In this document: positions 49,518 to 58,944 of the stretch, in pieces
Layout of the letters: each line of letters opens with the position of its first letter
Position numbering within the stretch: the stretch's first letter is position 1
Notes under the pieces: generated by a model
What the model was told of the DNA's origin: nothing
Databases searched by the model: none
The model's input: only the letters and a program-made list of their open reading frames with translations
Assembly (NCBI GenBank): GCA_001643675.2
Contig: LSRY02000029.1
Location: 992,001 to 1,056,000 of the forward strand
Source of the DNA: Monocercomonoides exilis
Taxonomy: Eukaryota; Preaxostyla; Oxymonadida; Polymastigidae
DNA length: 64,000 nt
Direction of reading: 5' to 3'
Made by a program: the position numbers and the translations under genes

Positions 49518-49913
49518 CACCATTTATTATTCAAATTTGGTAAACTTATTATTCGAAATTGTTAAACTTATTATTCAAAATTGTTAAACTAATTATTCGA
49601 TTTTGGTAAACTAATTATTCAAAGTTGTTAAACTAATTATTCAAAATTGTTAAACTTATTATTCGAAATTAATAAACTTCTTATTCAAAATTAATAAAAA
49701 TGCAATATCTGAATATGTATTTGAGCAATATTCAAAAAACTTTTTTCCCTCAAATATTCGATTTTTTGAGAAAGTATTTCTGCAATTTTCGCAAATTAAG
49801 AAAATGTTATTTTTTCTTCAAAATAAATATTGAATCAAAATCTTTTCTCTGTAATTCAAAACAATAAATTTTGTTCGTTGTTGTTGATTGTATTGTTTGA
49901 GAACTTTTCAATA
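49518..49913 (+). repeat. Left terminal inverted repeat (396 bp) of the Tc1-type element
   Basis: Mirror of 54,256-54,651. Runs from CACCATTTATT to the point after GAGAACTTTTCAATA where the two sides diverge. Confidence 0.92.
49541..49694 (+). repeat. Seven 22-bp subterminal iterons
   Basis: Consecutive units all begin TAAACT and contain TTATTC followed by GAAATT, CAAAATT or a close variant; length is 22 bp in every unit, about two helical turns. They start 23 bp inside the transposon end and are mirrored at 54,475-54,628. Position and spacing fit repeated transposase-binding sites. Confidence 0.85.
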
Positions 49914-51160
49914 TTAAAATATTTAATTTAAAAAATACACCAATAATAAAATTCGGAAAGAATTGATTATAACCAATAAATTATCATCATTTTTTGTAGA
50001 AAAGAACGAGAAACATTTATTTGTTTACGAGGAGATTGATATTGGTAAGCAACAAAGAAGATTTCAATTTTAAATAAAACACATAAAAGTGCATCATATA
50101 ATTATGCTCAAAATCTTGAAAACAAATAATATAAAAATTCAAACTTCATATTAAAAAGCAACATATTATTTATTATTACGAAAACAAAAAATAAAATTTG
50201 AAATAACTCACATTATTTGAAACAAAGTTCATATTTTCGAGTGGGATATGATCGGAAATACGGGGATTAAAAAATTATCGAACAAATAGAAACTTCAGAC
50301 TCAAATATAAATTTTTGAAATTTTAAGTTCAATTGAAAGATACTAAATAAAGTGAGTCATAGAGTTGTGTTTAAATTATATTAACACTTAAAAAAATAAA
50401 CAAACCTAAAAGAAAAAAAAATACTACACAGTTGTAAATAATGAAAGCTTGAATGAAACAAATATGTAATTTGCCTTTGTAAAGAAAGTCGGCATGAAGT
50501 TAAATGGTGCAGAAGTAGAAGACTTGAAGATTGAAGGCGCAGAAGAAGAAGACTTGAAGATTGAAGGCGCAGAAGAAGAAGACTTGAAGATTGAAGGCGC
50601 AAAAGAAGAAGACTTGAAGATTGAAGGCGCAGAAGAAGAAGACTTGAAGATTGAAGGCGCAAAAGAAGAAGACTTGAAGATTGAAGGCGCAGAAGATAAT
50701 GGCTTGAAATATGAAAAATATACAAACATCTGAATTTTGTAATATATGTGTGCATATTATTTGCACGTTTTTTGAAACACTTTTTTTTCAAATCAAATAG
50801 TTTGTGTGAAACAATTGAGAAAACATTTGAAAGCTAATTAGTATTTCAGTTGAAAAATAAATATATTGGATAAATATAAAGGAGTGTGAAAAAATGAAAC
50901 CGAAAATTGGGGATATTTTATCAATTCATTAGATTTTTTGCTAAGCATCGCTGATCGTGAAAGTCTTCGTTTGAATATAGTTTATCAGTTTGATTTAAGC
51001 TCTGTGGAATAATAATTCCGTTGATCACATTCGCAACTGTTGCCCATGGGGTTTGTTATTTTTCTCAGTTGTTATCTTTTAACATTCCGTGCTGGACACA
51101 ATTACGTAATGTGGAATGAGTGTGAGCTAGATTTTGCAATCGTCATTGTTTTAAGTTCCA
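49914..51160. other. Transposon interior: non-coding sequence and a decapeptide-repeat frame
   Basis: Mostly A+T-rich sequence without a recognised gene. The only ordered part is the six-unit 30-bp repeat frame at 50,494-50,733, listed separately. Confidence 0.5.
50494..50733 (+). CDS. Small protein of tandem GAEEEDLKIE decapeptides
   Basis: ATG MKLNGAEVEDLKIE is followed by five or six copies of a 30-bp unit coding GA[EK]EEDLKIE and ends EDNGLKYEKYTNI and TGA (79 aa). Units differ only at a few bases (for example GCAGAA against GCAAAA), and the third position varies little, so recent tandem duplication explains it as well as selection does. If expressed, it would be a highly charged helical peptide. 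It lies inside the Tc1-type element on the same strand as the transposase. No homologous family is known to me; it may simply be an open microsatellite. Confidence 0.4.
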   Translation: MKLNGAEVEDLKIEGAEEEDLKIEGAEEEDLKIEGAKEEDLKIEGAEEEDLKIEGAKEEDLKIEGAEDNGLKYEKYTNI

Positions 51161-51361
51161 TTGTTCCAGATTGTTTTTGTTGAGGTCGTTGAGTCCGCTT
51201 TTCTAGAATGGAGATTGGGTGATATTGCTTCCGATGTGGAAAGGAATGAGATCTATATCATTCAAAACTGTGCAGCAATAAAAGATAAAATTAAAGTTGA
51301 AGAAATGTTCGCACATCATGAAAAATGTTCTTGTCCAACACAGTGTAGGACTACTGAATGA
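51161..51361 (+). other. Unassigned open frame with a C-x-C...C ending, inside the transposon
   Basis: The frame starts after a possible 3' splice site (GTTCCAG at about 51,169) and reads IVFVEVVESAFLEW, then EMFAHHEKCSCPTQCRTTE and TGA. The amino-acid composition is protein-like (unlike the low-complexity neighbours) and the CSCPTQC ending could bind metal. An upstream exon could not be fixed, and no family is recognised. Confidence 0.3.
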
Positions 51362-51810
51362 GAAAGGGACCACAAAGTTTATTCAAAAAAATACACAATA
51401 AAAAATTAAAACGACTCGGGTTTTATATATAGAGAGAAAAAAAGTGAGAAAACCAGTTAAAACGTTCACTATTGTTGTTATGCACTTTCACATCGGTAAC
51501 AAAAATCAAAAATTTGTTTCGTTATTTGTCATATACACAAAGAAATAATCTTTTTCTATTCCTTCTGCACTTTAATGAAAATAATCATCTTCCTTTTGTC
51601 CGTTCTTTTGTTCACAAACAAGCATTCAATTGTGTGAAGTTGTTCAATGAAACAAAATATAAAATACAAAGACGTCTTCTATACAGAATTTATGAATTTG
51701 ATAAGAATCTTTGATAAAAAATGAAAACAAAAGTGTTGATGTTTTAATCTTGTGGGGTGTTGATCACATCAAAATAAACAAACTTATTTTTTGCAAGGAA
51801 ATAATCAATC

Positions 51811-53439
51811 ATGTTTTTCGCTATTTTGAATACAAAACTGAGAAGAAGCGAAAATGAGTTGAATGCAGTTGTTGCAAACAAAGAGGCTTGTATCCGCCCT
51901 GCAACAATCCAAAATGATCATGTAACGAAAGTGATAGATTTGCATGAAGTTGATATTTTGCCGCTGTTGAAAAAAGGAAAGAGAGGGAGACCAAGGAAAA
52001 TCCAAGAGAAGAACGTTGAAAATTCAAAGGAAGAAGAAAAAGAGGAAGAAACAGAAAGCAGTCTTTCAAAAAGGCCAAGGAAGCAGCATGTTCAGTTATC
52101 AAATAAAGAAAGAGATTTACTTCGAGAAGATTGGAAACAAGGTCTTCACGTAGATACAATTACAAAAAGGTATCATGTGTCGAGATCAACATTGCAAAAT
52201 ATAACACGAATCAAAGATCCACCTAAAAAAAGAGGAGGGTTTGTGTATAGTAAAATTACGAAGGAAGCTTCAAACGTACTAGTCAAGTGTATAAAAAGAA
52301 ATCCAAGGATTTCTGCAAACGCTATGAGTAAAGAACTAAAGGAAATACTTGATATTTCCGTTCATCCTTCTTCAGTTTCAAGGCACCTCCGTTCAAAATC
52401 TATGACAGACCAAGGGTTTTCTATTTTCACTATGAAAAAATGCCATATTCAAGAAGAACAAAGAAATTCTGATCAAACAAAATTACGAAGAATTGAATAT
52501 GTGATGAAATATAGAAAGCTGAAAACAACAGGGTAAATATTTGTGTTTTTGGATGAAAGCCCTTGGAGCTGTATTCGACAGCCAGAAAGGGGTCGAAGCC
52601 CGGTTGGTCAGAGGTTAGTTGATAGAAGAAGAATAATTTCTTCGGAAAACATTACCGCTATTACTGCAATTAGTGATCAATGGGGAGTTGTCTTTTCCTC
52701 TTTTGTTCTCGGAGCTGTGAATGCATTAACTTTCAGAGCGTTTCTTTTGGATCTTTTCGAAGAGATTCACGAAAAAACAGAGGAATCAGTAATGCTTATT
52801 ATGGATAACGTAAAAATGCACCATGTTGAAGAAGTTATAGAAGATATTCACAAAACTCATCACAACATTCTATATACAGCTCCATGGTCATGTGAATTAA
52901 ATCCCATTGAGTATGTGTTTAGTATTTGGAAAAGCAGAATACAAATAAACTCAGAATCTTCCTCAATTATTGAAGTGATAAATCAATTACAGAAATCGTT
53001 TGAATCCATCAACCGTTTAGAAGTTTCAAAGTGTGTTAATTTCGTTGAAAATCGCTTATTTCCTTTGGTTATGCTAAAGAAAGATTTGCAGTTGAAGCAA
53101 TTTACAACAGAACTGAAAGAAAGTCAGCAGGAAGATTCGAAATCAACAGCTGTTGTTGTAAGAAGAAAAAGAAAGAGAGATTCTTTCATGCAAGATATAG
53201 AGTTCGAAGAAGATTCGGAAGATCCTGAAATGAAAGTCATCAAGCAAATTAGAAACACTGTTCGAATTACTGAAAAAGATGATGAAAGTGATGATACGGA
53301 AGAATCCAGAACTGAAAAAAACAAACAAAAAAGAGAATTAAATAACTTAGAATCAAATGATGAAAGCGATTGTTCAGAAAATTGCGAAAATAACATCCCA
53401 TATTCTTCTTCGGCAAGTGCTTCTTCTTCATCCAAATAA
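51811..53439 (+). pseudogene. Tc1-like DD34E transposase with one in-frame TAA
   Basis: One continuous frame of 542 codons broken only by TAA at 52,534-52,536. Part 1 has an AT-hook (KRGRPRKI, about residue 52) and a helix-turn-helix region (LSNKERDLLREDWKQGLHVD, YHVSRSTLQNI) followed by a second DNA-binding stretch (ISANAMSKELKEI). Part 2 is the DDE domain: FLDESPWS (first Asp), LIMDNVKMHH (second Asp) and NPIEYVFSIWK (Glu), with 34 residues between the second Asp and the Glu, as in Tc1-like enzymes. An acidic, Ser-rich tail follows, ending TAA. The stop falls between the DNA-binding and catalytic halves (TTG-stop-IFVFLDE), so a normal reading would give an inactive N-terminal fragment. A C-to-T change in CAA, readthrough, or recoding would each account for it. 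Confidence 0.92.
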
Positions 53440-54255
53440 TTTTTTTTTTATTTTTGTCTATTTTCTTGTTTGTTCGTAAAATTTTTGCTTTTATTGAAAA
53501 AATCACCAAATTTTAATTTCATAAATAAATGAATTTATTTTGGTCATTTGAAAATATTCTATATTTTCTGATATCATAAGATATATCTGATCTATTCTTT
53601 TTATCCTTTAGAAAAAAATTTTTTTAGTTTGTATTTTTTTAATATAATTCGAAAGTTTAGCAATGAATTGTTTTGGTTTAAGAAAATTTGCTAATTTTTT
53701 TGACTGTTGAAAATTTTGCAAACAATTGAGTGAATTTTTTTTGTTTCATATACTTGGATTTTTATTCATAAGAAATTATCAGAAAAAAAAAAGAAAGAAA
53801 GAAAAGAAAAGAAAAATGAAATAAAAAAAAGAAAAAGAAAAAGAAAAAAAGAAGAAAGAAAATGAAAAAAGAAAAAGAAAAAGAAAAGAAAAGATTGTAT
53901 TTTTGCAATGAGAACGTCATGTGTGAGTTCTTCATTTTGAAAACTTAAAAGAAATATTTTTTATATATTAAAGAAGGAAATAAATGTATTAAATGAATGA
54001 CAGAAAAAGCCTAACAGAAAAAATATCAACTAATTTATCAAAAAGGAAGTTTATACACTTTGGACAAGCGCTGTTTAATAACAAATAGATATCAAATTAA
54101 CTTCTGTTAAATAGCAATTTCATTTTTTATCAATTCTTTTTATCAGATCGTAAAATGTTCACAAGAAGACGTAATAAATATTATATTAATCCAAAAATAT
54201 AATGTTTAAGTGGATTAACAGTCATCACTAACAAAAAAACAACATATAAAATTTT
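53440..54255. other. Transposon 3' interior with a purine tract
   Basis: Non-coding by eye. Positions 53,781-53,893 are almost pure A+G on the plus strand (GAAA and GAAAAA units). The sequence leads into the right inverted repeat. Confidence 0.7.
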
Positions 54256-54651
54256 TATTGAAAAGTTCTCAAACAATACAATCAACAACAACGAACAAAA
54301 TTTATTGTTTTGAATTACAGAGAAAAGATTTTGATTCAATATTTATTTTGAAGAAAAAATAACATTTTCTTAATTTGCGAAAATTGCAGAAATACTTTCT
54401 CAAAAAATCGAATATTTGAGGGAAAAAAGTTTTTTGAATATTGCTCAAATACATATTCAGATATTGCATTTTTATTAATTTTGAATAAGAAGTTTATTAA
54501 TTTCGAATAATAAGTTTAACAATTTTGAATAATTAGTTTAACAACTTTGAATAATTAGTTTACCAAAATCGAATAATTAGTTTAACAATTTTGAATAATA
54601 AGTTTAACAATTTCGAATAATAAGTTTACCAAATTTGAATAATAAATGGTG
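54256..54651 (-). repeat. Right terminal inverted repeat (396 bp) of the Tc1-type element
   Basis: Reverse complement of 49,518-49,913, including the seven 22-bp iterons at 54,475-54,628. Confidence 0.92.
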
Positions 54652-54653
54652 TA

Positions 54654-56034
54654 AATGTCGAATGCATATGGGGGAAAATACGGACTTTCAAGCTTTTTTT
54701 GCGCAAGGCATTGAAAAATTACTTCACTTTTTTCTTTTTTTCACTTTCTCAGATTTCAAAATAAATTTGATTCTTTCATCCGAAAACATGCGTCTTTGAA
54801 ATCAAAAGTGAAAGGTTTCCAACATTTCACAAATGTTAAAAAATGTACCCATTTTTATTGTGTTTTTTGATCTCATTAAGTCAATTAAATGTACATAATT
54901 TTTCAATGAAAATGAAGAAAATATTTTGCCCAAAATAAGAACGAAAAATCGTTTATTCATTGAAAAATGAACCCATAAATATATAAAGTGCGATAATATA
55001 TAGTCACCACTATGATTTCATGCAATGGATAATGTATGAAAATTTTGCAAAATATACAGTTGCACAAAAAAATTTGATTAATAACGAATGTGATTATTCG
55101 ATGTTATTGCATCCAGTGTTGACTGTGGAATATTAACCAAAGTTAGGTGAGACATAATTGTTGTGACTTTATCAAAGAGACATGTCACTTTTCAGAAATC
55201 ATATATGCATATTCAAAACAAATATGCAAACAAAAAATTTCGATAGAAAGAATATGATTTCATAAATCATCGGACAAGCGTAAAAAAATACTTAATCATA
55301 TTCTCACATCAGTGGATTATAAAAGGGTGATTTCTTTTGAAATTATAATTCTTTCGGTGTGTTGATATCTAAAAGGTTTGTTGCCAATGAAAAGACACTT
55401 CATTTTCAAATGACAAATTCATCACACCTTTTTAAAAGCCAATGTTTTTGTTGCAATACTGATATGGATGGAATAAATTAGTATTTTCACTTATCGGTAT
55501 TCATTTATTGAAATTCAAGGGAATTTTTTGAACATCAAATTTTGAATAGAAAAACATGATTTGAAAAATAATCACTCATATTTTACAAAAATCCTCAAAA
55601 AAAGATTAAGGACAAAGTGAAAATTTTTTTTAAAAAAACTATATATGTGAAATTCAAATTTAATAAATATTCAAAAAAAAATTATAATGATTTGATGACA
55701 AAATTGATTAACAAATGCTCACAATGGACAATCCATTTCTTTGCACAGTGATGAACCAATTCCACAAATTTTCTTCTTTTTTAATGCACATTTCATCATT
55801 GAAATTGAGCTATCTTTTAAGATTTGATTTGTTTCAGCCATGAAAAATTGTTGATATTTTCCAAAAAAGGTGAATTGTTATTAATCTTATAATTTTCTTA
55901 ACATTTTTTATGGAGTTTCAATTCTATATTGATAGTTTTAAAAAATAAATATATTGAGAACTTCGTGAAATAAATTGATAACATAGATTTTTGAATGGAC
56001 TGTAACAATACACACAAATGAGCTTTTTTTTTCA
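54654..56034. other. Spacer with a degenerate GGTGAT-type element
   Basis: No gene recognised. At 55,325-55,578 an old copy of the 256-bp family is visible: GGGTGATTTCTTTTGAAATTA...TTTCGGTGTGTTGA at the left and TGATTTGAAAAATAATCACTC at the right. The rest is unassigned A+T-rich sequence. Confidence 0.5.
55325..55578. repeat. Degenerate copy of the 256-bp GGTGAT-type small element
   Basis: Its two ends are diverged inverted repeats of each other and match the ends of the element at 57,879-58,134. No coding capacity. The target duplication is no longer readable. Confidence 0.6.
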
Positions 56035-56195
56035 GTTTTGAGAAATTCAATCATTTGTTCCATTCTTTTTTTGCTCTCATATCTCATTTCGTCTGACATT
56101 CCCATGGATAACAATTAAGAAAAAAAAATATTTGAGAAATATTAAAAGAAAAAATCGAGTGGAACAAAATTCATAAAACAAATAATTTCTTCACA
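56035..56195. repeat. Dispersed repeat with TTTGTTCCA/TGGAACAAA ends, copy 1
   Basis: Shares order and partial sequence with 56,675-56,845: AATTCAATCATTTGTTCCA at the left, GTGGAACAAAATTCATAAA at the right. The two ends are short inverted repeats, so it could fold into a hairpin. Confidence 0.55.
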
Positions 56196-56674
56196 AAGCC
56201 CAATTTTTGTTTATCACAATCATGATAAGTTTGACAATTTATTGCTTGGTAAATAAGGAAATAAGTAAAAGAAATCGATTTTTGCAAAAGATTTTATCTC
56301 TGGAAAGCAAATTGATGGTTTTTTTTGGAACTATCATCTCAGTCATTGGAAGCCAGCATTAATGTGATTGAGACGACTATGAATGAAATAATTGTGACAC
56401 CTTGCTTATCAGTGGAAATTATCAGTATTGATAATGAGCGAAATCGCGCCTTTTACAAAATCGCGAAGACAATCATCCTTGAAATAAGCGAATCAGAAAG
56501 GGAAATGAAATCACATCAAATAAGCAAAATATCAAATGAAATATTTATTATGCACGCTTCTCCTTGTCTTTATTTCGACAAAGCATCATCTCATAATTCT
56601 ATACTGCTTTTTTGGTATGAAAATGTTGAAAATCTATGGGAATGATCTGGATTGGATTGTAGATATGGGACAGA
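56196..56674. other. Spacer between two repeat copies; unassigned open frame
   Basis: Holds an open frame at 56,325-56,645 (plus) with a protein-like sequence around CLSVEIISIDNERNRAFYKI, but no start context, domain or related copy could be recognised. No other content seen. Confidence 0.35.
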
Positions 56675-56845
56675 TTTTTTTTCAATTATGAAAAATTCAA
56701 TGATTTGTTCCAAATATTTTCTGAAATCGTAGAATTATAATTCAGAAATTATAGTGATATGTTGAATATAGAAATATAAATAATCAAGAAAAATCTTTGA
56801 AAGAACTGTGTGGAACAAAATTCATAAATCAAAAAATTTCGTCCC
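56675..56845. repeat. Dispersed repeat with TTTGTTCCA/TGGAACAAA ends, copy 2
   Basis: Second direct copy of the unit at 56,035. Its right end (GTGGAACAAAATTCATAAAT, then TCGTCCCATA) touches the TA-element at 56,849. A third, inverted fragment lies at 43,445-43,490. Confidence 0.6.
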
Positions 56846-56848
56846 ATA

Positions 56849-57254
56849 TAGTTAGTGTTAATAATGGTGGACACTTTCAATAACTCTGGACAGTGGAATT
56901 ATCTTAACAACCGTTGACAGTTGCTTTTTGACAATAAACCTGAATATTCCCTTATGGAATACAAACTCAAGTGAATTGTTAAAATGACTTATACAATGCA
57001 ATGAAATTACATAAAAATTATTTTTTCTTTTCGGAGAAACTCGGATAACCTTATTTCTCTGAGTTTCTCCGAAAATTATAAATGTGTTTTTCTTAATTCT
57101 GTTGAGCAAGCTGTTTCATTTCAGTATGTCTCATATGTTTGCATTAAATGAGGGAATAGTAAAGTTTATATCCTTAATGCAACTATCAACAGTTGTTGAG
57201 AAAATGCAACTGTCCACAGTTATTGAAAGTGTCCACCATTATTAACACTAACTA
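56849..57254. mobile_element. 406-bp non-autonomous TA-target element (MITE)
   Basis: Starts TAGTTAGTGTTAATAATGG and ends with its reverse complement. The outer 45 bp of the two ends differ at one position, and similarity continues more weakly to about 78 bp. TA on both sides (56,847-56,848 and 57,255-57,256) fits a Tc1/mariner-type target duplication. The centre (57,032-57,074) has its own palindrome built on GGAGAAACTCGG and CTGAGTTTCTCC. No coding capacity. A split, older copy lies at 44,203-49,262. Confidence 0.85.
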
Positions 57255-57410
57255 TATCTGTTAGTGAGAAAGGAGAAATTCAAATATACTCATGAAAAAG
57301 ACATTGCACAGAAATCAACAATTGCAAAATGGAAGAGCGTGTGGTTGAAATATTCCTTTCAATCGGATTCAGAACAATCAATCAGAATTGTGAATAAAAA
57401 ATTGACATTA

Positions 57411-58670
57411 GGGTGATTTATAAACCCGAACATTTTCATAAACCCGGTTATTTTTTTTGTTCGTTGAAACAGAATAAATAGATTATAAAAATTAAAAAGG
57501 CAAACATTTATTTATATATTTAACTATTTTATGGCAGCACTAAAATTTTTTTGTTTCAATTTTTGTTTTTGATGAAGATCAAAGGAATTTTTAATTTATT
57601 TTTGATCATTTGTTTTGCTCATTTTTAACCAACTCTCTTTTTCTGTCAATTTTTAAGTATAATGTCATAAAACATACATAACGAAGTTTTATTATTCGAA
57701 ATGTTTTATGTTTTTATCTATTTTTTCTATTGTTTTTTTCATTTCATCATTTTTGACAAAAAGTGTGAAAAAATGAATATTATGAGCTGTACGATATTTT
57801 TTTCGTATAAAAAATGATGTTCATGAAAAGAAAAATATTTGCACAAAGCATTAACCATGTTAAAATTTTGTGAAATGTGGGTGATTATTTTTGAAATCAT
57901 ATTTTTTCTTACAAAAATTTCGGTTCAAAAATTACACTTGAATATATGGAAATAATGACAAAAATGTGAAAAGGCTTATTGTTAACATTTTAATCTTTGA
58001 TTCCGAAAAACCATTTGTTTTAAAAAACATTTATCATGTTTTTTCACTTTTGAATTAAAATTTTCTTTTATTTATCTGACAATCTCCAAAAACAGACACC
58101 CCGAAAAAAGATATGATTTCAAAAATAATCACCCATGTTGTTGCTTTCATTACACAAATCAATTTTTGAAAATGATAAACATGCTTATTTCATATTAAAC
58201 AAAACTTAAAATGACTAATTATTAAGAATACCAATGCATTATTATCTTATTTATACGTTATTGTTACATATAAATCTTGATATCAAATAAAAGCATAGAT
58301 AGTTTCATATTTTAATATTATTTGTCAAAAATGATGAAATGAAAAAAACAATAGAAAAAATAGATAAAAACATAAAACATTTCGAATAATAAAACTTCGT
58401 TATGTATGTTTTATGACATTATACTTAAAAATTGACAGAAAAAGAGAGTTGGTTAAAAATGAGCAAAACAAATGATCAAAAATAAATTAAAAATTCCTTT
58501 GATCTTCATCAAAAACAAAAATTGAAACAAAAAAATTTTAGTGCTGCCATAAAATAGTTAAATATATAAATAAATGTTTGCCTTTTTAATTTTTATAATC
58601 TATTTATTCTGTTTCAACGAACAAAAAAAATAACCGGGTTTATGAAAATGTTCGGGTTTATAAATCACCC
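57411..58670. mobile_element. 1,260-bp element with 350-bp inverted repeats and TA target
   Basis: Arms 57,411-57,760 and 58,321-58,670 are each 350 bp and look identical by eye. Outer ends read GGGTGATTTATAAACCCG and are flanked by TA (57,409-57,410 and 58,671-58,672). The 560-bp centre has no open frame of note and itself contains a smaller element at 57,879-58,134. The structure (long equal arms, TA target, no transposase) is what a deletion derivative of a long-armed Tc1-type element would look like, similar in plan to the 5.1-kb element at 49,518 but with unrelated arm sequence. Confidence 0.9.
57879..58134. mobile_element. 256-bp nested small element with ATGT flanks
   Basis: Ends are GGGTGATTATTTTTGAAATC at the left and its reverse complement at the right, with about 26 bp matching perfectly. 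ATGT flanks both sides (57,875-57,878 and 58,135-58,138), a possible 4-bp target duplication. It lies in the centre of the 1,260-bp element. Related copies are at 55,325-55,578 and, as a fragment, near 49,427. Confidence 0.7.
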
Positions 58671-58944
58671 TATATGATTTTGCGAGAAATGGAGAGGATT
58701 TTTCGCACAAGCTCATCAAACCTTTTCTTAGAAAAGGAAAAAAAAATCGATCAAAATCCAAAGCATAAAAACGATCACAAAAATTGGTATTATACAAATG
58801 AATAGAAAATTTGAAGAACGATGATTGTCAGAAAGAGTTGAAAACTTAAAAAGAAACCCTATTTTTATATTGAAACAAATTATCCGTGAAAATTGACACT
58901 CGAGAAAAAGAAGTTTTATTGTTTATCTGGTGAAGTTAAAATGC
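58671..58944. other. 3' flank of the beta-helix/pseudokinase gene
   Basis: A+T-rich sequence between the 1,260-bp element and the stop codon of the next gene; presumed 3' UTR. The insertion is only about 270 bp from the coding end. Confidence 0.5.

Larger units (their letters stand above)
49518..54651. mobile_element. Tc1/mariner-type transposon, 5,134 bp, with 396-bp inverted repeats and TA duplication
   Basis: Both ends start CACCATTTATTATTC and are flanked by TA (49,516-49,517 and 54,652-54,653), the target of Tc1/mariner elements. The arms, 49,518-49,913 and 54,256-54,651, are each exactly 396 bp and look identical or nearly so by eye, which suggests a recent insertion. Each arm carries seven tandem 22-bp units. 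The interior encodes a DD34E transposase (51,811-53,439), a small protein of perfect decapeptide repeats (50,494-50,733) and an unassigned Cys-containing open frame (51,161-51,361). Inverted repeats this long are unusual for the superfamily, whose ends are more often tens of bases. Confidence 0.92.

Noticed and set aside
49541-49694. Regular 22-bp repeats considered as a CRISPR-like array
   Set aside because: Units are contiguous without spacers and lie in a transposon arm, mirrored at the other arm; the genome is eukaryotic.
58600-58797. Small minus-strand frame at the end of the 1,260-bp element
   Set aside because: It starts outside the element and reads through the terminal inverted repeat; no recognisable protein features.
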